From positions 33,557-97,556 of the forward strand of contig JBEBRN010000001.1 of the NCBI GenBank assembly GCA_040394775.1: DNA of 64,000 bases, given 5' to 3'. Below are positions 1-9,159 of the stretch, piece after piece (positions within the stretch are counted from its first letter, which is position 1; every line of letters begins with the position of its first letter). This DNA comes from 40-80 sp040394775 (lineage in GTDB: Bacteria; Bacteroidota; Bacteroidia; Flavobacteriales_D; Crocinitomicaceae). The translations under genes were made by a program, and so were the position numbers. Under the pieces are notes generated by a model. That model was not told where the DNA came from. It ran no database searches and worked only from the letters and a program-made list of their open reading frames with translations.

Positions 1-1
1 T

Positions 2-145
2 GAATCAAAAGATGTCTCTAAATGGACGATTGAAGGCCCTCGATTGATTGATAGACATTCCGTAATTTCTCAAAATCATTATACATTGCCGAATCCTTTG
101 GATGAAAAGAATAAAATTGAAAACAACACTAAAAGTCTTGATTAA
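2..145 (+). CDS. nuoG: C-terminal end of an upstream complex I gene, probably nuoG (partial)
   Basis: An open frame enters from the left edge and encodes 47 residues before a TAA that overlaps the ATG of nuoH (TAATG). The tail is polar and ends in a charged, Asn-rich stretch with no motif that identifies it alone. The call rests on position: in Bacteroidota complex I operons the iron-sulfur subunit NuoG lies directly before NuoH. The iron-sulfur binding part of the protein lies outside the window. Confidence 0.55.
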   Translation, partial: ESKDVSKWTIEGPRLIDRHSVISQNHYTLPNPLDEKNKIENNTKSLD

Positions 146-1176
146 TGGATACTGGATTATTAATTGAAAAAAGTATTCTTATCTTAATATTGTTTGCGCT
201 TTCGCTTGGTATTGCGGCTTATCAAACATATTTTGAGAGAAAAGTAGCAGCTTGGATACAAGATCGTATTGGCCCAAACAGAGCGGGACCTTACGGAATA
301 TTGCAACCATTGGCGGATGGTGGAAAGCTTTTCTTTAAAGAAGACTTTATCCCTGCAAATGCGGATAAGTACTTGTTTATGATTGCACCGGGTATTGCAA
401 TGACAGTTGCCTTAATGACATCGGCTGTTATTCCTTGGGGACCTGACATTGAAGCATTTGGAAGAACAGTTGTTTTACAAGTAACAGACGTTAATATTGG
501 TATCCTATACATTATGGGAGTTGCTTCTATCGGTGTGTATGGAATTATGATTGGAGCTTGGGCATCTAACAACAAATACTCTTTGTTCTCCGCTATTCGT
601 GCTTCTTCTCAAATGATTTCGTATGAATTAGCAATGGGATTAAGTGTGATCACCATTGTCTTGATGAGTGGTAGTTTAAGCATCAGAGAAATTGTAGACG
701 CACAACACGGTTTTAATTGGAACATCTGGTATCAACCTGTTGGGTTTGTCGTTTTCTTTGTGTGTTCAATCGCTGAAACAAACAGAGCACCTTTTGACAT
801 GGCAGAATGTGAAAGTGAATTAATTACTGGTTATCATACAGAGTATGGAGCGATGAAAATGGGATTCTTCCTTTTCGCTGAATATGTTAACTTATTTATT
901 GCTTCAACAGTAATCGCGGCGTTTTTCTTAGGTGGATATAATTTCCCAGGGATGGATTACTTTAGCGGAAACACATTAGCGCTATTGTGTGTTGCAGTAT
1001 TCTTTATTAAGATTGTCTTGGTTATTTTTACCTTTATGTGGATTAGATGGACATTACCAAGATTTAGATACGATCAATTAATGCGATTAGGATGGAAAAA
1101 ATTAATTCCAATTGCCTTAATTAACTTAGTTATTACGGCTGTAGTGATTGCTTTTTATAAAGGTTGGTTTAACTAA
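145..1176 (+). CDS. nuoH: NADH-quinone oxidoreductase subunit H
   Basis: Membrane subunit of respiratory complex I that, with NuoB, NuoD and NuoI, forms the quinone-binding chamber at the junction of the peripheral and membrane arms. The 343-residue length is normal. Visible family signatures are the loop with ERKVAAWIQDRIGPNR near residues 32-47 and the acidic stretch around NRAPFDMAECESELITGYHTEY, both conserved in NuoH/ND1. About eight hydrophobic helices are visible. The start overlaps the previous stop and nuoI follows after 20 bases, so it is one transcription unit with nuoI-N. Confidence 0.97.
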   Translation: MDTGLLIEKSILILILFALSLGIAAYQTYFERKVAAWIQDRIGPNRAGPYGILQPLADGGKLFFKEDFIPANADKYLFMIAPGIAMTVALMTSAVIPWGPDIEAFGRTVVLQVTDVNIGILYIMGVASIGVYGIMIGAWASNNKYSLFSAIRASSQMISYELAMGLSVITIVLMSGSLSIREIVDAQHGFNWNIWYQPVGFVVFFVCSIAETNRAPFDMAECESELITGYHTEYGAMKMGFFLFAEYVNLFIASTVIAAFFLGGYNFPGMDYFSGNTLALLCVAVFFIKIVLVIFTFMWIRWTLPRFRYDQLMRLGWKKLIPIALINLVITAVVIAFYKGWFN

Positions 1177-1196
1177 AAGAAATTGAAGATAGAATT

Positions 1197-1739
1197 ATGG
1201 AAAGTTTGACAAATAGAAAAAAAGAGGTATCCAAAAAAGAAATGACTTTTATGGAGAGCATCTATCTTCCTGCTGTTCTAAAAGGAATGAGTTTGACATT
1301 GAAACATGCTTTCAGAAAACCTGTTACTTATAGATATCCGAAAGAATTACGTCCTATCGCTCCTGTTTACAGAGGTATGCACGTTTTAAAGAGAGATGAG
1401 GAGGGAAGGGAAAACTGTACTGCTTGTGGATTGTGTGCGGTGGCTTGTCCAGCAGAAGCGATTACAATGGTGGCAGCTGAAAGAGAGCCAGGAGAAGAAA
1501 AACTATATAGAGAAGAAAAATATGCCGCAATATATGAAATCAACATGTTGCGTTGTATCTTCTGTGGTTTGTGTGAAGAAGCGTGTCCAAAGGAAGCTAT
1601 ATTCTTGACTGACAGACTTGTTCCTACAGATTTTGAAAGAGAAGAGTTTATTTACGGAAAAGACAAATTAGTTGAAGACGTAGATAACCGTATTGATATT
1701 ACAAAACGTCAAAACACTGGTAAAAGAGGAAAAAAATGA
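1197..1739 (+). CDS. nuoI: NADH-quinone oxidoreductase subunit I (2x[4Fe-4S] ferredoxin)
   Basis: Peripheral-arm subunit of complex I that carries clusters N6a and N6b and passes electrons toward the quinone site. Two CxxCxxCxxxCP motifs are visible: CTACGLCAVACP near residue 75 and CIFCGLCEEACP near residue 121. The 180-residue length fits the family, with a basic N-terminal extension typical of Bacteroidota and a charged Lys/Arg-rich tail. Its TGA overlaps the nuoJ ATG by four bases (ATGA), suggesting translational coupling. Confidence 0.97.
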   Translation: MESLTNRKKEVSKKEMTFMESIYLPAVLKGMSLTLKHAFRKPVTYRYPKELRPIAPVYRGMHVLKRDEEGRENCTACGLCAVACPAEAITMVAAEREPGEEKLYREEKYAAIYEINMLRCIFCGLCEEACPKEAIFLTDRLVPTDFEREEFIYGKDKLVEDVDNRIDITKRQNTGKRGKK

Positions 1740-2245
1740 GTACAGTAGAAATAATGGCTATAATATTAGGCGGTCTGACCATTGGGTCAGCGCTTATGGT
1801 GGTGGTAAGCCCACACCCTATTCGAAGTGTTTTGTTTCTGGTCGTAACGTTCTTTTTAATATCAGCAAACTATGTCATGTTAAATGCTCAATTTTTAGCG
1901 ATTGTTAACGTCATCGTCTACACTGGAGCCATCATGGTATTGTTCTTATTTGTATTGATGTTGCTGAACTTAAGTAAAGATAATGAGCCAAAAACATCCG
2001 GATTGATGAAAATAGGCGCTGCCGTTGCTGGTGGAAGTCTATTTGTTGTATTGTTTGCTGCATTAAAAGATGCAACATTTGGCGCTATCGAACACTCGGA
2101 TAATTCAATAGGATTGGTAGAGCAATTAGGTCTATTATTATTTAACAAATATGTATTACCTTTTGAAATCTCATCCATTCTATTTATCTCAGCTATGGTA
2201 GGAGCAGTATTATTGTCTAAAAAAGAAAATCAAGTTATTGACTAA
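1736..2245 (+). CDS. nuoJ: NADH-quinone oxidoreductase subunit J
   Basis: Small hydrophobic complex I membrane subunit (ND6 counterpart) in the proximal pumping region. The 169 residues contain five predicted membrane helices; the conserved third-helix region with VIVYTGAIMVLFLFVLML is visible around residues 60-77. It overlaps nuoI by four bases at its start and the nuoK ATG by one base at its end (TAATG). The ND6-type pi-bulge helix region is intact. Family length and operon position make the call safe. Confidence 0.95.
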   Translation: MSTVEIMAIILGGLTIGSALMVVVSPHPIRSVLFLVVTFFLISANYVMLNAQFLAIVNVIVYTGAIMVLFLFVLMLLNLSKDNEPKTSGLMKIGAAVAGGSLFVVLFAALKDATFGAIEHSDNSIGLVEQLGLLLFNKYVLPFEISSILFISAMVGAVLLSKKENQVID

Positions 2246-2571
2246 TGGAAGGAGTAATTTTAAATAACGGAGTCTCACTACAGTTCTATATCGTTCTTGC
2301 AACGATTATCTTCTGTATTGGAGTACTTGGTGTGATTATCCGTAGAAACGCAATTATCATTTTAATGTGCGTTGAGTTGATGCTAAATGCAGTCAACATT
2401 CTAATGGTCGCTTTCTCTAATTATCATGGTAAAGGAGACGCTCAGATTTTTGTCTTTTTCATTATGGTGGTTGCAGCGGCTGAAGCAGCAGTTGGGTTAT
2501 CGATTCTCGTGTTGTTATACAGAAATAGTAAAACAGTAGATGTCGGATTGTTTAACAAACTAAAAAACTAA
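2245..2571 (+). CDS. nuoK: NADH-quinone oxidoreductase subunit K
   Basis: ND4L-type complex I subunit with three membrane helices; 108 residues, the usual size. The two buried glutamates needed for proton transfer in the family are visible, one in CVELMLNAVN (helix 2) and one in VAAAEAAVGLSILV (helix 3). It lies between nuoJ and nuoL, overlapping the nuoJ stop and followed by nuoL after three bases. Confidence 0.96.
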   Translation: MEGVILNNGVSLQFYIVLATIIFCIGVLGVIIRRNAIIILMCVELMLNAVNILMVAFSNYHGKGDAQIFVFFIMVVAAAEAAVGLSILVLLYRNSKTVDVGLFNKLKN

Positions 2572-2574
2572 AAG

Positions 2575-4494
2575 ATGGCAATTTATCAACTATTACCTTT
2601 ATTACTTTTATTCCCATTAATCGGTGCGCTTATTAATGGTACAATAGGAAAAAGATTGCCAGAGAAAATAATTGGTAGCATAGCAACTTTAATGACTGCT
2701 ATTCCTTTTATTTTGGCTTTAGTTATTTTCTTCCAATTAGATGAACCAGTAAAATCTATTCTTTTTACAGCAATTGATTTAGGAACGCTACACTTAGATG
2801 TTTCACTTTATGCAGATAATCTTTCCATTTGGATGACACTAATTGTAACAGGTGTTGGAACATTGATTCACATTTATTCCATCGGTTACATGTCAGGAGA
2901 TAAAGGTTTTTATAAGTTTTTCACTTATTTAAATCTCTTTATATTCTCAATGCTTATCCTTGTTCTAGGAAGTAATTACTTTATGCTTTACTTTGGTTGG
3001 GAAGGTGTAGGAGTTTGTTCCTATTTATTGATTGGTTATTATTATGCGGATGAAAATGAAGGCCTAATGAATTCAAAGGCAGGAAGGAAATCATTTATCA
3101 TGAACCGTGTTGGTGACTTAGGATTATTTATTGCATTTGCATTAATTCTTGCAAATTTTGGTTCTTTGGAATACGATGTCGTTGGAATGAAAATGTTAGG
3201 TGGGGAAGCGCTTCCAAGTGTCTTTATTGTTTCCATGATAACCTTAAGTTTATTTATTGGAGCAACGGGTAAATCTGCACAAATTCCATTATTTACTTGG
3301 TTGCCAGATGCGATGGCAGGACCTACACCTGTGTCTGCTTTAATTCACGCAGCAACAATGGTAACCGCTGGTATTTTCTTGATGGTACGTTCTAATTTCT
3401 TATTAGAATTTACACCTGAAATAAAAGATGTCATACTCTACGTCGGATTAATTACATCAATTGTAGCTGCCTTCATCGCCATGCGTCAAAACGATATTAA
3501 AAAGGTACTCGCCTACTCTACTGTCTCACAATTAGGATTAATATTTGTTGCCATCGGTTTAGGAGCGTACACTGTTGCCATTTTCCACGTTACAACTCAT
3601 GCTTTCTTCAAAGCTTTATTATTCTTAGGTGCTGGAAGTGTCATTCACGCTATGGGTGGAGAACAAAGCATTCGTAAAATGGGTGGTTTGAAGGATAAAA
3701 TCAAAATTACACACATTACGTTCTTATTAGCAACATTAGCTATTTCAGGATTCCCTCTATTTTCAGGATTCTTTTCTAAAGATGAAATTTTAGGAATTGC
3801 TTTTGAGAAAAGTGTTGGTGTTTATATCGCATTAGCGATTAGTTCAGCGATGACAGCGCTTTATATGTTCCGTTTATACTTTGTCGTTTTCCACGGTTCA
3901 TTTAGAGATACGAAAGATGTGGAGCACCATGTTCACGAATCACCATTAAACATGACGGTTCCATTGATGATTTTAGCGGTGTTGTCTGTTATTGGTGGTA
4001 TTTTTGATTTACCAGGAATTTTCTTGAAAGGAAATTTCACACATTATCTAGATAAATTATTGGGAACAAATGTATTAGGATTAGATCATCATCCAGCACA
4101 TCCAGAATTTAATACAACTTTAGTATTATTAGCAGTAGCAATTATTATTGTTTTAGTCGTTCTATTCTTATCGAATATCATTTATAGGAAAAAAGGTGTA
4201 ATTCCAAAAGCGGATGAACAATATACAGGATGGGAAAAGCTCTCCAATAAAAACATGTATTGGGATGAAGCATACGATTTACTAATTGTAAAGCCTATTG
4301 AAGGACTAAGCAAAGCATTTTATGCGGTAATAGATACACTTATTATAGGAGGAATTGTTCAAGGAATAGCAAAAACAGTTAGTTTATCAGGCGATGTTGT
4401 TCGAAAATGGCAGAGTGGTAAAGTAAACGGCTATATCTTTTGGATGGTTTGCGGAATAATTGGATTTATAACATTTTTCTTAATTAAAATATAA
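2575..4494 (+). CDS. nuoL: NADH-quinone oxidoreductase subunit L
   Basis: Distal antiporter-like proton-pumping subunit of complex I (ND5). The 639 residues include the Mrp-antiporter core with the conserved glutamate in YFGWEGVGVCSYLLIG near residue 145, the lysine region in GATGKSAQIPLFTWLPDAM near residues 229-247, and HAATMVTAGIFL after it. The C-terminal lateral helix and last membrane helix expected of NuoL are present in the final 100 residues. It is followed by nuoM after five bases. Confidence 0.97.
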   Translation: MAIYQLLPLLLLFPLIGALINGTIGKRLPEKIIGSIATLMTAIPFILALVIFFQLDEPVKSILFTAIDLGTLHLDVSLYADNLSIWMTLIVTGVGTLIHIYSIGYMSGDKGFYKFFTYLNLFIFSMLILVLGSNYFMLYFGWEGVGVCSYLLIGYYYADENEGLMNSKAGRKSFIMNRVGDLGLFIAFALILANFGSLEYDVVGMKMLGGEALPSVFIVSMITLSLFIGATGKSAQIPLFTWLPDAMAGPTPVSALIHAATMVTAGIFLMVRSNFLLEFTPEIKDVILYVGLITSIVAAFIAMRQNDIKKVLAYSTVSQLGLIFVAIGLGAYTVAIFHVTTHAFFKALLFLGAGSVIHAMGGEQSIRKMGGLKDKIKITHITFLLATLAISGFPLFSGFFSKDEILGIAFEKSVGVYIALAISSAMTALYMFRLYFVVFHGSFRDTKDVEHHVHESPLNMTVPLMILAVLSVIGGIFDLPGIFLKGNFTHYLDKLLGTNVLGLDHHPAHPEFNTTLVLLAVAIIIVLVVLFLSNIIYRKKGVIPKADEQYTGWEKLSNKNMYWDEAYDLLIVKPIEGLSKAFYAVIDTLIIGGIVQGIAKTVSLSGDVVRKWQSGKVNGYIFWMVCGIIGFITFFLIKI

Positions 4495-4499
4495 GCACA

Positions 4500-5933
4500 T
4501 TGGAACTACTAATAATACCATTAGCTTTTTCATTGGTGTCCTTAGTGACACCGAAAAACATACGTAAAATTGTTGCGTTAATTGGAGCGTTAATTTCTGT
4601 AGTGATAGCGATTACTTGTTGGGTTAATTTCCAACCAGACTCTTTCGTTGAACTATTTTCAAATGAACAACATACGTTCTTCAGAATGTCCTATCGACTG
4701 GGCTATGACGGATTAAGTTTAGCCATGATTCTTCTGACAAACATTGTTACATTCCTTATTTTATTGGCCAACTATGAAAAGAATACGGCTTCCAATAAGA
4801 TGTTTAACACAATGGTGTTCCTGATGCAATTTGCCTTAATAGGTTCATTTCTATCTTTTGACTTAATCTTATTCTATATATTCTGGGAATTAGCCTTAAT
4901 ACCTGTTTTCTTAATGGCTTTCTGGTTTGGAGAAAAAGATCGTAAAAAAGTACTCATCACTTTCTTCATCTATACTTTCGTTGGATCGTTAGCAATGTTA
5001 TTCTCGATTTTCTATATTGGAACGTTAACAAGTGGGTCATACGATTATCATTCGCTAGTAGATATTCAAATGAATACCAAAACAGCGTTGACCGTTAGTT
5101 TAGGATTCCTAATAGCCTTTGCAGTAAAAATGCCATTATTTCCATTCCACACATGGCAACCAGAAACATACACCAAATCACCAATGGCTGGCACTATGTT
5201 GCTTTCAGCTTTGATGTTAAAAATGGCACTTTATGGTGTGTTAAGATGGTTATTACCGTTAGCACCTGAGGCCTATCCACTATTTAAATACACGGTCATT
5301 ATACTAGCAATGATTGGCGTTGTTTACGGTGCTATTGTCGCTATTAAGCAAGACGATTTGAAAAAAGTATTTGCCTATGCTTCTATTAGTCACGTTGGTT
5401 TAATTGCAGCAGGAATGATGATATTGACCATCGATGCATTTGCAGGAGCCGTTATTCAGATGATTAATCACGCGATGGTTGCAGTAGGGCTTTTCTTAGC
5501 AGCAGATATTATTGACAGACGATTAGGTAGACGAGACATCTCATCCTTAGGTGGAATTGCTGTAAGAGCTCCTAAATTCGCATTTTGGTTTGCCATTATT
5601 GGATTTGCTTCTATCTCAATACCATTTACAAGTGGATTTATTGGAGAATTCTTATTGATTAAAGAAGTATTCTTGGATAAGGCATGGATAGGAATTTTAG
5701 TAGGAACCAACTTAATCTTAGGTTGTGTTTATATCTTTAGAGCATACCAATTGACTATGTTTGGAAAAGAAAGTTCTTTTAACTTCAATGATTTAACCGT
5801 TTCAGAAATAGCAACATTTGCTATCTTATCGGTGATTATTGTTGTTCTAGGTGTTTACCCACAATTACTGTTTGATATGGTGAAGCCAAGTCTAGAGTCA
5901 ATATTATCCATTATTAAAGACAGTTCAATTTAA
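4500..5933 (+). CDS. nuoM: NADH-quinone oxidoreductase subunit M
   Basis: Antiporter-like proton-pumping subunit of complex I (ND4). Conserved features: the glutamate in FYIFWELALIPVFLMAFWFG near residue 130, the lysine region KMPLFPFHTWQPETY near residues 211-225, and INHAMVAVGLFL. The frame has no ATG near the expected N-terminus, so the start is taken as the TTG at 4500, five bases after the nuoL stop; the next methionine would remove the first membrane helix. The length of 477 residues is typical. nuoN follows after five bases. Confidence 0.95.
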   Translation: MELLIIPLAFSLVSLVTPKNIRKIVALIGALISVVIAITCWVNFQPDSFVELFSNEQHTFFRMSYRLGYDGLSLAMILLTNIVTFLILLANYEKNTASNKMFNTMVFLMQFALIGSFLSFDLILFYIFWELALIPVFLMAFWFGEKDRKKVLITFFIYTFVGSLAMLFSIFYIGTLTSGSYDYHSLVDIQMNTKTALTVSLGFLIAFAVKMPLFPFHTWQPETYTKSPMAGTMLLSALMLKMALYGVLRWLLPLAPEAYPLFKYTVIILAMIGVVYGAIVAIKQDDLKKVFAYASISHVGLIAAGMMILTIDAFAGAVIQMINHAMVAVGLFLAADIIDRRLGRRDISSLGGIAVRAPKFAFWFAIIGFASISIPFTSGFIGEFLLIKEVFLDKAWIGILVGTNLILGCVYIFRAYQLTMFGKESSFNFNDLTVSEIATFAILSVIIVVLGVYPQLLFDMVKPSLESILSIIKDSSI

Positions 5934-5938
5934 AAAGC

Positions 5939-7318
5939 ATGATTGCACTTATAACATTATTTATTACCGGTATTATAACATTGTTTATTGCGTTTACGCG
6001 TAAACCAATTTTAGTAGGAATAGTAGCTACTGTCGGTCTTCTTGGAAGTTTATTTGGTTTGATGTATGAATTCAAAGAAGGAATTCGTCTTTTCCCAAGT
6101 TATGAAGGATTGGAATTTGATGTAACTGCAGTACTCTTTAGTACTGTTTGTATCATTTTCACCTTACTACTAATTTGGAGTGGTTTTAAACCCTTAACGG
6201 AAAGCAAAGAACACGCAGGTGATCATGTTGCACTTCTGATTTTCAGCTTGTGTGGAGCATTAATAATGACGTCGTATACCGACTTCTTTATGTTCTTCCT
6301 TGGATTGGAAATTCTATCCATACCAGTTTATGTATTAGCCGGAATGAAGAAAACAGATGTGCTAGGAAGTGAAGCTTCTCTAAAGTATTTCTTAACAGGT
6401 GCATTCTCTACAGGAATACTATTATTCGGTATTGCGTGGATTTATGGTGCCACAGGAAGTTTCTCCTTATTCGAAATTAAAACGATTATCTTAAACAATG
6501 GCAATAACTCTAGCTTGTTATTTGTCGGTATTTTATTAGTACTCGCCTCTTTCTTATTTAAAATTGGTGCTGTTCCTTACCATTTCTGGAATCCAGATGT
6601 TTACTCAGGTTCTCCAATGACGATAATGGGATACATGGCATCTGTAATCAAGATTGCTGGTTTTGCAGCTTTATTAAGACTTTTCACTGATACTTTCGAT
6701 GTTGTTTCTACCATGTGGGTTCCTATAATAGTCTTGGTAAGTGTTCTTTCGATGTTCTTAGGAAACTTATCTGCTATAAAGCAAGTGAGAATGCGTCGAT
6801 TATTAGCTTTCTCAAGTATTGCTCATGTTGGATATACATTACTCGCTGTCATGGCGTTTGACACAGTTGAGTCAGCATCATATCATTACAATGTTTATTA
6901 CTACTTATTAGCGTATGGTTTGGCAACAATCGTTTTAGTAACGGCTGGTAATATCATAGATGACGAAAAAGATTTAATCGAAAACTGGACTGGCATTGCT
7001 CGTAAAAATCCAATTCTAGGGTTTTTTGTAATTATGGCATTCTTATCATTAGCAGGTGTCCCTCCATTGATGGGATTCTTTGGTAAGTATTTAGTGTTCA
7101 CACAAGCAATTGGTGAATACCCAATCATAGTAGGATTAGCGTTAGTAAACTCTGGAATTGCGATTTACTATTATTTAGTAGTTGTTATCAAGACACTTAA
7201 GAAACCATATGAAGCACCTAAATTCGATAAATTGAATATTAGTGTGATGCAATGGGTGGTATTAGCGTTTTGTAGCGCAATGTTACTTCTTGGCGGATTT
7301 ATATTGCCGTTAATGTAA
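5939..7318 (+). CDS. nuoN: NADH-quinone oxidoreductase subunit N
   Basis: Third antiporter-like subunit of complex I (ND2) and last gene of the nuo operon here. The 459-residue protein has about 14 hydrophobic helices. Diagnostic regions include FFLGLEILSIPVYVLAG near residue 121, the conserved lysine in FLFKIGAVPYHFWNPDVY near residue 205, and FSSIAHVGYTLLA. Two strong hairpins follow the stop, consistent with the operon end. Confidence 0.96.
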   Translation: MIALITLFITGIITLFIAFTRKPILVGIVATVGLLGSLFGLMYEFKEGIRLFPSYEGLEFDVTAVLFSTVCIIFTLLLIWSGFKPLTESKEHAGDHVALLIFSLCGALIMTSYTDFFMFFLGLEILSIPVYVLAGMKKTDVLGSEASLKYFLTGAFSTGILLFGIAWIYGATGSFSLFEIKTIILNNGNNSSLLFVGILLVLASFLFKIGAVPYHFWNPDVYSGSPMTIMGYMASVIKIAGFAALLRLFTDTFDVVSTMWVPIIVLVSVLSMFLGNLSAIKQVRMRRLLAFSSIAHVGYTLLAVMAFDTVESASYHYNVYYYLLAYGLATIVLVTAGNIIDDEKDLIENWTGIARKNPILGFFVIMAFLSLAGVPPLMGFFGKYLVFTQAIGEYPIIVGLALVNSGIAIYYYLVVVIKTLKKPYEAPKFDKLNISVMQWVVLAFCSAMLLLGGFILPLM

Positions 7319-7333
7319 TCGATTTGCAACAAG

Positions 7334-7356
7334 TGAGACGATTGTCTCATTTTATT
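7334..7356 (+). terminator. First terminator after nuoN
   Basis: Six-base stem TGAGAC/GTCTCA with a four-base loop, starting 15 bases after the nuoN stop and followed by a T-rich tract. It probably acts with the second hairpin at 7371 to end the nuo operon. Confidence 0.6.
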
Positions 7357-7370
7357 ATTAAACACTGTTA

Positions 7371-7396
7371 AAAGCGCTCAAAAGGCGCTTTTTTTC
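7371..7396 (+). terminator. Second terminator after nuoN
   Basis: Stem AAAGCGC/GCGCTTT with a seven-base loop followed by a run of T, a standard intrinsic terminator. With the hairpin at 7334 it forms a tandem pair at the end of the complex I operon. Confidence 0.75.
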
Positions 7397-7649
7397 GTGA
7401 TTGTAGGTTTGCTAAAGATCTTCGATAAAAGATTCTTAGAATACTATTGAAGAGTTTAGTTGGAATTCAAGAATACGAGATGTAGTCATTCGGAAACTGA
7501 GGAGATTAATAAGTTTCCCCTTCAGGACAAAAATTAAAACTTTCAGAGCAAAATTAGAAATGTGAGAAATATTGAATAATTTCTATTCAGATTAACTCAA
7601 GTTTATGCATAGTCCCCAACTTTAGGACTTGATTCGAAAAGCTTAATTC
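7397..7649. other. Intergenic region between nuoN and cspA
   Basis: This stretch belongs to the roughly 390-base space between the convergent nuo operon and cspA, both of whose terminators flank it. I see no open frame with a plausible start, no tRNA-like fold and no repeat shared with other parts of the window. Confidence 0.5.
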
Positions 7650-7686
7650 AAAAAAAACACCTGCACTCAATTAAGAGTACAGGTGC
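7650..7686 (-). terminator. Terminator of the helicase-cspA unit
   Basis: Read on the minus strand, the stem CACCTG/CAGGTG with an inner ACTC/GAGT pairing is followed by an uninterrupted run of about eight T. It lies 27 bases after the cspA stop and faces the nuo terminators. Confidence 0.75.
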
Positions 7687-7712
7687 AATTTTCAGTTGTA
7701 AAATATTTCGAA

Positions 7713-7907
7713 TTAACGAACTACTCTTACGTTTACTGCGTTTAATCCTTTTGGACTTTCTTCAACTTCGTAAGTTACTTTGTCGTTTTCTTTAATCTTG
7801 TCTACTAAACCTGACATGTGTACAAAGATATCCTTTCCACCATCTGTGTCATTAATGAAACCAAATCCTTTAGTCTCATTGAAAAATTTTACTGTTCCTT
7901 CTTTCAT
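7713..7907 (-). CDS. Cold-shock domain protein
   Basis: Single cold-shock domain of 64 residues, a beta-barrel that binds single-stranded RNA and DNA and melts mRNA structure. The RNP1-like KGFGFI segment (residues 13-18) and RNP2-like DIFVHMS (residues 26-32) are both present. It lies 40 bases downstream of a DEAD-box helicase on the same strand, so the two RNA chaperones are probably made together. CspA-type naming is appropriate but the exact paralog cannot be assigned. Confidence 0.95.
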   Translation of the reverse strand: MKEGTVKFFNETKGFGFINDTDGGKDIFVHMSGLVDKIKENDKVTYEVEESPKGLNAVNVRVVR

Positions 7908-7947
7908 TTTACTTATTATTTATTGTTTATTTTATATAAAAATAGGG

Positions 7948-9159
7948 TTAGTCTACAAACGTGTAGGCCGTGCCTGATTTTCCAACTCTTCCGGTTCTTC
8001 CAACCCGGTGAATGTATGTATCGTAATCTTTCGGAGCTTGATAGTTAACTACCAATGAAACGTCGTTTACGTCTATTCCTCTAGCAGCAACATCTGTCGC
8101 AACTAAAATTCTAATATCACCATTCTTAAACTTCTCGAGTGCGTTCACTCTGTAATTCTGTGATTTATTACCATGAATCTGATCTGTCTTAATTCCTGAA
8201 CTATTCAATTTCTTCGCTAAACGATTAGCTAGATGCTTAGTTTCAGTAAATAAAATAACCTTATCATAATTACCTTGCTTCAATAAATCGAGTAAAAGTA
8301 CATATTTATCTTGACCCTCAAGCACTTTTATGATATCTTGTGTAACATTTTTTGAACTTTTATCTCCAGAACATATTTCTACAAGGAATGGGTTGGTCAC
8401 AATTTCATTAATAATCTTCGATTGTTTCGGGTCTTTAGTAGCAGAAAACAGTAATGTTTGTCTACGATTTCTCATGCCATTCGCTAATTCACGAATATCA
8501 TGAATAAAGCCCATGTCAAGCATTTTGTCAAACTCATCTAATACTAATACTTCAAATTTCTGTAATTTCAGACTACCTCTATTACTTAAATCAAGTAATC
8601 TTCCTGGTGTTCCAATGATAATATCAAAGTAGTTATTCAAGCTACGTACGTCTTTCTCAACGTTCGTACCGCCAATGAAACAAGCCGCTCTAATTTTCAA
8701 ATCTGTCGAAAACTTTTTGAATTCGTCATATACTTGAAGCGCTAGCTCTCTAGTAGGAACAATAATTAATGATTGAAATTTCTTGTCGTCATTACGTAAA
8801 AGGTTTTCTAAAATAGGAATCAAGAAAGCACCTGTCTTACCAGTTCCTGTATTAGCGATACCAATAAGGTTCTCACCGTTCACTAATTTATCAAATGTTT
8901 TATCTTGTATTTCAGTAGGAGAAGAAAAGCCCATTTTTAAAATATTCGCCTTTAGTTGTTGGTGAATATCCATATCTTCAAATCTTGTATCTACTGTGAT
9001 TGACTTCAATGATGGTGCTACAGCTTCCTGAATAAATAGCTCAGGGTTTAATGTAGACTTTTTATTGTTATTACTTTTTTTATGACTTGAAACCCTAATA
9101 CTATTTGATTTTTTAGGATTACGTCTATTTGTGTCTTTTTGCATATTAATTTTCCTCAC
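7948..9159 (-). CDS. DEAD-box RNA helicase (DEFD variant)
   Basis: ATP-dependent RNA helicase with the two RecA-like domains of the family. Motifs in order: Q-motif region FSSPTEIQ, motif I ANTGTGKT, PTRELALQV, GTPGR, motif II DEFD in place of DEAD, SAT, ARGIDV and HRVGRTGR. The protein is 403 residues and stops about 13 residues after motif VI, so it lacks the usual extended C-terminal tail; a basic Asn/Lys/Ser-rich N-terminal tail of about 40 residues is present instead. It is likely cotranscribed with cspA just downstream. DEFD occurs in some Bacteroidota homologs and should still allow ATP hydrolysis, because both flanking acidic residues remain. Confidence 0.93.
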   Translation of the reverse strand: MRKINMQKDTNRRNPKKSNSIRVSSHKKSNNNKKSTLNPELFIQEAVAPSLKSITVDTRFEDMDIHQQLKANILKMGFSSPTEIQDKTFDKLVNGENLIGIANTGTGKTGAFLIPILENLLRNDDKKFQSLIIVPTRELALQVYDEFKKFSTDLKIRAACFIGGTNVEKDVRSLNNYFDIIIGTPGRLLDLSNRGSLKLQKFEVLVLDEFDKMLDMGFIHDIRELANGMRNRRQTLLFSATKDPKQSKIINEIVTNPFLVEICSGDKSSKNVTQDIIKVLEGQDKYVLLLDLLKQGNYDKVILFTETKHLANRLAKKLNSSGIKTDQIHGNKSQNYRVNALEKFKNGDIRILVATDVAARGIDVNDVSLVVNYQAPKDYDTYIHRVGRTGRVGKSGTAYTFVD